The translations under genes were made by a program, and so were the position numbers. A stretch of 64,000 bases of DNA, from assembly GCA_950097015.1 (NCBI GenBank), contig CATNEN010000032.1, positions 248,001 through 312,000 on the forward strand. The letters are read 5' to 3'. The stretch comes from Macrostomum hystrix (lineage: Eukaryota; Platyhelminthes; Macrostomidae). Below, piece by piece: positions 10,382 to 20,193 of this stretch. Each line of letters begins with the position of its first letter. The first letter of the stretch is position 1. The notes under the pieces were generated by a model. That model was given only the letters and a program-made list of their open reading frames with translations, was not told the origin of the DNA and made no database searches.

Positions 10382-13090
10382 ATGTCACAGCCATCCAATT
10401 TTGAGCAGCAGCAGAGGCAGACAGTTATTAGCTCACTTAGTCATACAGCTATGGATGTAGATCAAGAGGCTGTGGGCAGTGTTGTCAAAGCAGAGGTTCC
10501 AAGTGGTTCTACAGAGTTGCCAACGCCTCAGCGAGAAATTCAACTGCAGAGCGATACCGAGGTCAGCCTGACTGACTTTCTCAGTTCTCTAGGCCGCTAT
10601 GACAGCAAGCTGTGTGGCGACAGCACCAAGAAGTATGAGAAAATCATGAAAATCGGTCAGGGCACTTTTGGCGAAGTGTTCAAAGCGCGCGGCAAATTAG
10701 AAAAGAATCTAATCGCTATGAAAAAGATCAAAATGATGGAGCACGATATGGAGGGCTTTCCAATCACAGCCATCAGAGAGATTCGAATCTTGCATGCGGC
10801 CAAGCACAAGAACTTGGTGAAGCTGTTGGAGATCTGCAAGACAGAGCCAACCAAAGCTAATCGTTACAAGTCCGATTTCTATCTGGTGTTCGAAATGCTC
10901 GACCACGATTTGGCCGGCTTGTTGGCTAATCCTAAGGTGAACTTCACCCTAGCGGAGAAGAAGGATATGCTTCACCAGCTACTGGACGGCGTCTGGTATT
11001 TGCACAAGGTCAACATCCTTCATCGGGATATGAAGGCTGCCAATATACTCATTTCTAAGAAAGGTGACGATAACTAATCTTACGAGATTGTTGCGATGAT
11101 CATAATGCAATAGAAGTCGCATACGACGTCACTGCAGATGATGCAGTGTGACTGCAGATGGTGCGCTGAATGCAGATAATGCAGTGTGGCTACAGATAAT
11201 GCGCTGACGGCAGATTTCGCAGTGTGACTGCAGATGGTGCGCTGAATGCAGATAATGCAGTGTGGCTACAGATAATGCATTGTAACTGCAGATGATGCAG
11301 TGTGACTGCAGATGCATTGTAACTGCAGATAATGCAGTGTGACTGCAGATGATGCAGTGTGACTGCAGATGCATTGTAACTGCAGATAATGCAGTGTGAC
11401 TGCAGATGCATTGTAACTGCAGATGATGCAGTGTGACTGCAGATGCATTGTAACTGCAGATGATTCAGTGTGACTGCAGATGATTCAGTGTGGCTGCAGA
11501 TGAATCAGTGTGACTGCAGATGATTCAGTGTGACTGCAGATGATGCAGTGTGCCTGCAGATAATGCAGTGTGACTGCAGATGATGCAGTGTGACTGCAGA
11601 TAATGCTGTGTGACTGCAGATGATTCAGTGTGACTGCAGATAATGCTGTGTGACTGCAGATGATGCAGTGTGACTGCAGATAATGCTGTGTGACTGCAGA
11701 TGGTGCGCTGTGACTGCAGATGTCTGGAATTATTCTTTTGTAAGTAATGTGGGCTGTAAACTATGACGCAGTGTGATTGCCGGCACTTCTGCCTTAATCC
11801 ACCTTCTAGTAAATAAAAACTTTGCAACCCAGGCGTGCTGAAGCTGGCGGACTTCGGCCTGGCCCGCTCGATCACGACCAGCGATAAGCACAGGCAGTAC
11901 ACTGGCCGTGTTGTCACCCTGTGGTACCGGCCACCAGAGCTGCTACTTGGTGATCGCCAGTACGGCCCGCCATTGGACATGTGGGGCGTTGGCTGCATAG
12001 CCGCAGAGCTGTGGACCCGTTCGCCAATTATGCAGGGTGACGCTGAGCAGAAACAGCTCGAGCTAATTGTCAACCTGTGCGGCTCGATTACACCTGAGGT
12101 TTGGCCAGGGTGCGAGAAACTGGAGCTCTATCAGGAAATGTGCGGCGGACTACCCAGCAATCAGAAGCGTAAGGTTAGCGGCTAGCGTTGAATTCTGCCT
12201 GTCTAGAAATCAAACTCTGTTTTCTAGAATCAGCATTGACAACAAGAACAAGAATCAACAAGGATCAATAGAATTTCGTTCTGCTTTAGTTTTTTTCCGA
12301 CTTAGTATCTAGCTTTTTAAAGTCATCCAGTTTCTTAGAATCTACATCCTGTTTCTTAGAATCTACTTTTTTCTTTGAATCATCATTTTGTTTCTTAGAA
12401 TCTTCATCCTGTTTCTTGGAATCAATGCACAGTTTCTTAGAATCAAGACTCAGTTTCTTAGAATCAAGACTCAGTTTCTTAGAATCAATAAGCAGTTTAT
12501 TGGAATCAATGCTCCGTTTTTTTGGAATCAATACTGTTTCTTAGAATTGGTTTAAAGTTCTTTCGAATCAACATCCTTTTGTATTGAAGTCAGCATTTCG
12601 TTTAAAAAAGTTTTCAATAAACCAGTCGTTGGTTTCGTATCTGCATTCATTTTCTTAAATTCACCGCTTCATTTCTTAGAAACGAAGTCCAGTTACATAA
12701 AAATCAACAAAATAATTCTGCCTGTAGGTTAAGGAGCGGCTAAAGCGCTATGTTAACGACACCGAAGAAGGCTTGGACCTCATTGACAAGCTGCTGACCC
12801 TGTGTCCCAGCCAGCAGCCAAATCAGCAGCCAAACCAGCCCCCCGCCCGGCTTTCTGCCGACGCCGCTCTGATGCACAACTTTTTCTACGTGGAGCCGGA
12901 ACGGACCAGCATCGAAGCCAAACTGCAGACCATCGACGTCAGCTGCTTCGAGCTGCTGGTGTCCAGCAGGCAGGCCAAGCCGCCAATCGGCGCGATGCCC
13001 GTTCCGCGTCCGGCCGGTGCCGGCCCGCGTATGCCGATTCCGCCGACGAGAAATTTTCCCGATAATCCCAATTACGATAGAATCTTTTAA
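10382..13090 (+). CDS. cdk9: Cyclin-dependent kinase 9 (P-TEFb catalytic subunit)
   Basis: Exons 10382-11063, 11833-12173 and 12728-13090 join at GT-AG introns to give 461 residues. CDK9 pairs with cyclin T in nuclear P-TEFb and phosphorylates the RNA polymerase II tail and pausing factors. The kinase domain shows IGQGTFGEVFKA (91-102), Lys114, the cyclin-contact helix PITAIRE (127-133), HRDMKAAN (214-221), DFG (234-236) and a T-loop Thr at 251 in YTGRVVTLWYRPPE. CGSITPEVWP and the C-terminal NYDRIF point to CDK9 and not CDK12/13. An 85-residue acidic N-terminal extension precedes the kinase. The stretch PSQQPNQQPNQPP is a lineage-specific insert. The ATG at 10382 is the first of the open frame. 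Intron 1 (769 bp) and intron 2 (554 bp) are mostly tandem repeat. Both exon joins preserve the kinase alignment. Confidence 0.96.
11128..11722 (+). repeat. Minisatellite in cdk9 intron 1
   Basis: About 30 variants of a unit near GCAGTGTGACTGCAGATGAT (about 20 bp) fill most of the intron. They show a patchwork of TGCATTGTAAC, GATTCAGTG and AATGCTGTG variants. CTGCAG is almost invariant. Confidence 0.95.
12310..12560 (+). repeat. Degenerate minisatellite in cdk9 intron 2
   Basis: Repeats of about 21 bp built around GTTTCTTAGAATC, with variable middles (CAAGACTCA, ATCATTTT, TACATCCT). It decays on the right toward 12700. Confidence 0.9.
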
Positions 13091-14484
13091 AGTCGCATTG
13101 TGGCACTGAAACAGAAAAAATAACTGATAAGTGAGTATCCGCTGGTCTCTTTAGAAACATTAGTGCAGGTGCTAAGCTACTTGTGTCCACGCTTTAGGGG
13201 TGTCGTTCGGATCCTCTCAGCTATCTAAGCTTTTAAATTTAAAATCCTTATCTAGGAACAGTCCAAAGCGGGGTTCATTTCGTTTTTATTGTGGTGGTTT
13301 GTGTCGAAATAATTATATTATATTTTTTAAATCTATTTGCTGATTCATATGTTGGAATATCCTCATTCAGGGATAGTACCCCAGATTCACATTTTTGGAT
13401 TCTCTCCAAATCCTCATTGTGGAATATCCTCCAAGATCCTCAATGTCGCATATTCTCCCGCATCATTGTTTTGTGACATCTTCTCGGAGCATTGTTTTTG
13501 GATGTTCTCCGAAATCCTCACTGTGGGATAATTTCCCGTTCTCACAGATGGTCATCATTGGACATTCTCTCATTTCCCATTCTTCAATTTTCTTGGGATA
13601 GCTCTTCCAGGTCTTAATTTTGGGATTAGGATGAAATCAGCTTTCTTATTTTGCTTATTCAGACTTCTTTCGTTGCTCTGTGAGGCTGCCCTATGAATCA
13701 CTCGCTAGTTAAATTGCAAGGATGAGTCAAGAATTTACATTAAAGCACTGTTAGCGTATCTGGAGTAGCTAAACATTTGCTCTTGTTGACAAACACCTCG
13801 GCTTCTTATTAGCTTAAATTAATTAATTTTTATGTCAGCTCGCCAGCTAACAATAACAATAAGTGTAGTTATTTTTGTGTGTTATTTTGCTTGGCATTTT
13901 CAACTAGTTGCTGTAGTTGGTGTTCAACCAACTAATGCCGATCGCATGACCCAATAACCCGGCTTTGATCTGTTTCAATTTCATATTCGTTTCCGCGATG
14001 TGCGTGTAAAAAATACCAAAAAGTGCTTTCTATACTACTTAATAACGTAACTTTGTGATTTCATAAGTTCACAGCTTTGTGTCACGCGCTCCCTACTGGC
14101 TACTGTTTCAGGTTGTTAGTAGTATCGTCAGTGCGTAAAAATCCTGACTGTTTATTGCCTCTTCAGGGGTAATTAATAATCTGACTTATTCTGTTATGGC
14201 AACATGATTCACTGGTGTCTACGCTCATGAGCTCATGAGTATGTGGAGAAAATATAAAAATACGAGTTTTTAATTATAAGCGCGACGCTGTTGTGCTTTG
14301 TGGGTTCGCAATTTTTGTATAACTGCTAGTAAATTTTACTGAGCCTGCATCTGCGTGAGCTTTTTAATTAAACAGCAACACTGTCGCATTCTCGATTTCG
14401 CGATATCTACTTAATCAAATCCGCTTCCCTAACTCGTAACACAGGCTGCTACTTCAAATCCTCAGACTGAACTGGATCTTAAAT
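13091..14484. other. Downstream of cdk9, no gene
   Basis: This holds the cdk9 3' flank and a degenerate array of about 30 bp near 13350-13620 based on ATTCTCC/GGAATATCCTCC and CCTCATTGTGG. AT-rich unique sequence follows to the satellite at 14485. No coding region is seen. Confidence 0.4.
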
Positions 14485-16150
14485 TTGAGCTGTTATCCCA
14501 TATCATCAGCTTGAGCTGTTATCCCATATCATCAGCTTTAACTGTTATCCCGTATCATCAGCTTGAGCTGTTATCCCATATCATCAGCTTGAGCTGTTAT
14601 CCCATATCATCAGCTTTAACTGTTATCCCATATCATCAGCTTGAGCTGTTATCCCATATCATCAGCTTGAGCTGTTATCCCATATCATCAGCTTGAGCTG
14701 TTATCCCAAATCATCAGCTTTAACTGTTATCCCATATCATCTGCTTGAGCTGTTATCCCAAATCATCAGCTTGAGCTGTTATCCCAAATCATCAGCTTGA
14801 GCTGTTATCCCATATCATCAGCTTGAGTTGTTATCCCAAATTATCAGCTTGAGCTGTTATCCCATATCATCAGCTTGAGTTGTTATCCCAAATCATCAGC
14901 TTGAGCTGTTATCCCATATCATCAGCTTGAGTTGTTATCCCAAATCATCAGCTTGAGCTGTTATCCCATATCATCAGCTTGAGCTGTTATCCCAAATCAT
15001 CAGCTTGAGCTGTTATCCCATATCATCAGCTTGAGCTGTTATCCCATATCATCAGCTTGAGCTGTTATCCCAAATCATCAGCTTTAACTGTTATCCCATA
15101 TCATCAGCTTGAGCTGTTATCCCAAATCATCAGCTTGAGCTGTTATCCCAAATCATCAGCTTGAGCTGTTATCCCATATCATCAGCTTGAGCTGTTATCC
15201 CATATCATCAGCTTGAGTTGTTATCCCAAATCATCAGCTTGAGTTGTTATCCCAAATCATCAGCTTGAGCTGTTATCCCAAATCATCAGCTTGAGCTGTT
15301 ATCCCATATCATCAGCTTGAGCTGTTATCCCATATCATCAGCTTGAGCTGTTATCCCAAATCATCAGCTTTAACTGTTATCCCATATCATCAGCTTGAGC
15401 TGTTATCCCAAATCATCAGCTTGAGCTGTTATCCCAAATCATCAGCTTGAGCTGTTATCCCATATCATCAGCTTGAGTTGTTATCCCAAATCATCAGCTT
15501 GAGCTGTTATCCCATATCATCAGCTTGAGCTGTTATCCCAAATCATCAGCTTGAGCTGTTATCCCATATCATCAGCTTGAGCTGTTATCCCATATCATCA
15601 GCTTGAGCTGTTATCCCAAATCATCAGCTTTAACTGTTATCCCATATCATCAGCTTGAGCTGTTATCCCAAATCATCAGCTTGAGCTGTTATCCCAAATC
15701 ATCAGCTTGAGCTGTTATCCCATATCATCAGCTTGAGCTGTTATCCCATATCATCAGCTTGAGTTGTTATCCCAAATCATCAGCTTGAGTTGTTATCCCA
15801 AATCATCAGCTTGAGCTGTTATCCCAAATCATCAGCTTGAGCTGTTATCCCATATCATCAGCTTGAGCTGTTATCCCATATCATCAGCTTGAGCTGTTAT
15901 CCCAAATCATCAGCTTTAACTGTTATCCCATATCATCAGCTTGAGCTGTTATCCCAAATCATCAGCTTGAGCTGTTATCCCAAATCATCAGCTTGAGCTG
16001 TTATCCCATATCATCAGCTTGAGTTGTTATCCCAAATCATCAGCTTGAGCTGTTATCCCATATCATCAGCTTGAGCTGTTATCCCAAATCATCAGCTTGA
16101 GCTGTTATCCCATATCATCAGCTTGAGCTGTTATCCGAAATCATCATCCC
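14485..16150 (+). repeat. 26-bp satellite with higher-order structure
   Basis: About 64 tandem copies of a 26-bp unit containing GAGCTGTTATCCCATATCAT. Variant units (CATATC or CAAATC; GAGCTG, GAGTTG or TTAACTG) recur in a longer pattern. The TTAACTG variant falls near 15081, 15367, 15627 and 15913, which are 11, 10 and 11 units apart. Confidence 0.95.
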
Positions 16151-16888
16151 ACATTATCAGTTTGAGATTGTGTCCTAGCATCCCAGTTTGAACTGCTATC
16201 CCAAGCACTGCAGATTCTCCTGCACAGCAATTATGATGTGCCCAGTCGCGTCCCGCCACGTCACGAGTGCACGTGGCTGAGCATGCTTCATGAGGGCAAC
16301 TGTTCACACACCCCAGCTGAAGTAGGCTTAGTGAAGTGGTTTTTCTTTCGAGGTTGTGGGAATAATTTTAATGTATACCTAAGACTCAAGTATTAGTAAA
16401 TCCTATACTTGCTAATTGTTAGATATTATACTAGTCTAATAGTGCTCACCTTCATGTTCAGAGGGGATGTGCTGCTGGCAGGGCATATTTACCCAACCTG
16501 AAATTATTCGAGTGCAAACTTAAGGGCAATTTATTTTTGTCTCAAAAAAAACATATTAGTCTCTCTTCAGCTATTTAAATGGAAGCCAATAATATAAATT
16601 TATAATGCAATAATAATTATTATAAACACCTAAACACTAAGAGTCTAAGCTGGGCTGCGTATAATGTCAGCAGACACTTAGTCCTCTGACTTTTATTGCA
16701 CTTGTAATAAAATTATTAGAAAACAGTATGTTATAGCAAAGCTAGTGACTGCATAGAAAATGAGCTCGAATTAAAAAAACATAAATTAATTTGAGTACCC
16801 TGCAGAGTCTCAGTCACACTCCGTTGAAGTCAATTTTAACGCTGAGCAAAGTGTGCTCAGCTAATCTGAGCAAAGTAGATTGCGCAAG
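16151..16888. other. Unique spacer left of the polyQ gene
   Basis: Non-repetitive DNA with no protein-like ORF. It would include the 3' UTR of the minus-strand gene that ends at 16889. Confidence 0.35.
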
Positions 16889-17300
16889 TCAGCCGGGCCA
16901 GTTGCTGCCGTGCCTTCTCCGCCGAGCCAGATTCGCCAGCTGGCGCCTTTGAATTAGGCGCCCGAGTTCGACATCGCCCAGATCCCACGACTCGTCGGCG
17001 TTGAAGATAACGGGGCCGGCGCCGCCGCTCCGGTCGATGGCGGCCGCCAGCGGCAGGAACTGAATTCGTCGCCGAATCTCCGACAGGCCGCTGTTTGTCC
17101 CCGCTGATGAAAAAGTCAGATCCCTTTGATGCTGGCCAATAGACAAATTCGATGACAGCACCGAGGCAGTCAAAGTATTCGGCGATTGCGAAGACAACGA
17201 TGAAGAAGCTGTTTTAGAACTGTTCGTTCGCGCTATTTGCGACGGTAGCGGGGGTCGCAATTCTTGCGCCGCTTGAGATACCTGCAAATTCTGCTGTTGC

Positions 17301-17332
<32 letters not shown>

Positions 17333-17345
17333 TTGATGCTGCTGT

Positions 17346-17416
<71 letters not shown>

Positions 17417-18135
17417 ATGCTGCTGCTGCTTCTGGCTTGACTTCGGCGCGCCTAATTGAGTTCTGTTGGTTCGGGTTGCATGAAAAGTTCTTTGAATTCA
17501 AATTAACTGTGAAAGTTGACATGAATTATTGGGACAGGACAAATGTGGATGAGGAAGGAGTGTGACAGTTCGCACCCTGGGCCTGTGCTATGCCTGTCAG
17601 CCTGGCTCAAATGATGTCTGGCAATGATCTTCTCTGTTAGTCTGGACGATCTGAGCACCGAGCTGCCCGAGAAGCGCGTTCCGTCGCCTCCGCTGATCGA
17701 CGCCTCCTGCGTTCTGCCAACCGAGAGGCGGCTTTTCCGGTCAGCCGTGGCTAATCTCGCCGAACTGCTTGACGGATAATTTAGCACCGCAGAAATTTTC
17801 GAAGTGGCTTCTCGCCCGCCGCCGCTTGGCCGGCCGTAGCCGCTGCCTACGTCCGGGCCGGCGTCCTTCCACTGGCAGCGCGGACTAGCCCACGGGCTGG
17901 CGTCGCGCAGATTTTGGCAGACTTGCCAGACCGAGGACTTGTTGGCGCCGAGAACCCGGCTGACAATGTCCCGCTCCTCCTGGGACAAAGAACGCCCACA
18001 GGAGCTGCCGCGGCCGCGGAAGCCTTTGGCAACTCCGAGGGATGTGCCGAAGTTCGGTCTGGACTCTGTTAGATCCGCCATGCTGATACAGAACTGCTGC
18101 TGCTTTATGCACTGAATGCTCGGCCGACTTTCCAT
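16889..18135 (-). CDS. Unrecognised polyglutamine protein
   Basis: Two exons, 17576-18135 and 16889-17462, joined by a 113-bp GT-AG intron, give 377 residues in one frame. The first exon starts MESRPSIQC, with another Met at 18081 (MADLTESRPNF). It has a helical segment LSQEERDIVSRVLGANKSS, then Ser/Gly/Arg-rich sequence. The second exon carries about 46 nearly pure Gln codons with a few His (17294-17431). It is followed by a Ser/Thr-rich region, the segment RRRIQFLPLAAAIDR, an acidic patch NADESWDLGD and a basic C-terminus (LARRRRHGSNWPG). The start LSQEER.IVSRVL faintly resembles Rab-binding helices of effectors, but that is not evidence enough for a name. A nuclear or scaffolding role would be a guess. 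The repeat length is likely to vary between individuals. Confidence 0.6.
17294..17431 (-). repeat. CAG/CAA polyglutamine tract
   Basis: About 46 CAG and CAA codons on the minus strand with a few CAT. It lies in the second exon of the 16889-18135 gene. Confidence 0.9.
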
Positions 18136-18645
18136 CTTGTAGACTGCTGCAATCCAGCTTTAGCCATAGACACTCTGGCAGAATATTGCATCAGTAGAAT
18201 ATATTGCTGGAATAAGGAAGTGGCTCGCAATGCAACTACACTAAATCTATCCTAAATTATGGGTAGGCTGCCTAGGTTGAAACGCGATTGAAACGCTCTA
18301 CATTTGTCCGTCGTCACTGTCTATGGTCAAAGCATTTTTCACTTATGTTCTCATCACTTATAGTCTCCATATACTTGTATTTCACTGCCAACACAACACA
18401 AGAGCAAAGACAACAGGAATGAAACACGAAATAAGCGAAATAATTCAAGAAATAACGCTTGGAAACACAAAATGATTTTTGGTTGGAGAGTTCATTAATA
18501 CTCGTAGTTACCTCAAATACAAGGTCGTAGTTAGAAACTTCAATCCACGACACATCTGTTTGTTAGTGTCGTGTAATGTTGAATGTTCAATTCTCAAATT
18601 TGCAGTTTTCAAAAACGCTCGCCTGGTTGGCACCAATCGATACGC
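18136..18645. other. Spacer with possible polyQ-gene promoter
   Basis: Mixed sequence without a convincing gene. The upstream control region of the minus-strand polyQ gene should lie in the first part. Confidence 0.3.
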
Positions 18646-18689
18646 CTATAATTCGCACGTTCCTTGTCTCCAGCACGTGCAGATGAATA

Positions 18690-19000
18690 GACGCACTGAA
18701 GCATACCAGACTTCTGACAGCGTATGCCGAATGCCGAACGTGCGGATCGGCATTGTTTCGATGTTGTCCGGCAGTTTCTGGTCCACCAGATACTTTTTGA
18801 AGCGCTTTTGATCCGTAGTCGATTTACGTTTGGCAGCCTCCTCGACGTTCAGCAACCTCTTCTCGTGCTCCTCGACGTGAGCACAGCAGCTTCCTCTTCT
18901 TCCGTCAGTTCCAGAAGCTCGGTATCATTCAGAATGCTTGGATTGGACAATTCTGCGTCAATTAACTGCTGCTGTTGTACGGTCAGACCGGTCCACTGAC
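18690..19000 (-). pseudogene. Frameshifted fragment of an unknown coiled-coil-like protein
   Basis: On the minus strand one frame reads LIDAELSNPSILNDTELLEL and TEEEEAAVL (from about 19000 to 18880). A second frame continues VEEHEKRLLNVEEAAKRKS and then QKRFKKYLVDQKLPDNIET (18880 to about 18730). Composition is strongly protein-like, charged and helical. The join requires a one-base shift near 18878, and no start codon or splice sites fit. It could be a decayed gene copy, or a real exon with a sequencing indel. I do not recognise the family. Confidence 0.4.
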
Positions 19001-19029
19001 TAACTTCTTCACCAGGAACACGGTCCTAG

Positions 19030-20193
19030 CAGTGATTCCCAGTGAATCATGGATAATTACGAATCATAAAGTTTTTTAAATCTTTTTTTTCTCCCCCACC
19101 CACTAGGAGAAGAGGGCTTAAAACGCTATACGGGTTTCACCCATAGACAGTCTTCGCGGAGAACGAAACCGTCATGAAGCACATAGCTAAAGGTTTTTCA
19201 ACCATAGATAGTTTCCACGCCATGATTTTTTCGGGCCGAACGGTAATAGTAATCGAGCCGTATAGTAATTACGGTCTGACACAAGGAAATTAGAATGGAT
19301 TGATAATCTATCCCTTGGTTGAAGGCATAGAATGGATTGCTGATCTATCTAATAAAACAAAGGAGTACAGTAGATTGCTAGCCTAGCCTATATGATTCGC
19401 CAAAGCTACGGCTGTTTCGTTTGTTAAGCTTTTAGTCCACTACTTTTAGAACTGCCAATTTCTATTTCAAGACAGCTTTTGTCTCACTGCGGCTGCAGAC
19501 CGGTATCCCTGATGCATTTGCCCGCTGTCGTCCACCCAAGGTACATTTAAACACAAGGCGGGAAGAATTGAAGGTTTCACGCCGTTGCAATCGGCAATAG
19601 GCACACGAAGAAAGTCAATTCAGTCAGCATCTGCATTTCTGTCATTCTTCTTTCAGCCCCACTGCCCCTCAGCTCAGCCTCCAAGCAAGTTTGAGTAGCT
19701 TGGCTCACCCATTCTCTCTTCCTCCCGGGTCGCACCAGGCTGTGCAGTGACTGTTGTGTGCTCAAAAGTGTGATACCATAACGGTCTGGCTCCTCTTCGC
19801 TGAGTCGCCGCTGACTGCTTGCATTTGGGAGCTGCCTTCCGTCCAGTAAATTTTTCCCCATCTCCCGCTGCCACCCCATCTGTTGCTAGCCAGTCAGGTG
19901 AGCCCCAGCCGCCCCCCCACTCCGCTGGCCCTTCTGGTGGGCTGCAGTCTACGTGACAATGCTAGCACTCAGGGCCGCGCTGGTCTCACAGACACGTCTC
20001 AATTTTATCCATGCCAGCTCACCACAAAGCCTCAACTATAACCCTGAGTTTCCATCGGTGCTAAAACTGAAAGCCATAAGCTAGATCTACACAGGCTAAA
20101 AATGGAAGGATAAAGCGTGAAGCGTGATATAAAATGGAGTTTGTATTAGCTGATTCAAAGTGCAACTCGCCTTGATCCTGGCCTATAGATTGA
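19030..20193. other. Intergenic region upstream of the GT32 gene
   Basis: It contains two worn copies of GAATGGATTG...AATCTATC near 19290-19360, related to the 37-bp array at 63.1 kb. A G/C-rich stretch from 19600 to 20000 shows only overlapping, low-quality ORFs. The promoter of the gene at 20194 should be in the last part. Confidence 0.4.

Noticed and set aside
14485-16150. Possible CRISPR-like array (short regular repeats)
   Set aside because: Units are strictly head-to-tail with no unique spacers, and the surroundings are eukaryotic. It is a satellite. The same holds for the other arrays.
19577-19879. 100-codon minus-strand ORF
   Set aside because: Overlapping frames in a G/C-rich intergenic stretch. 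No motif or splice context.
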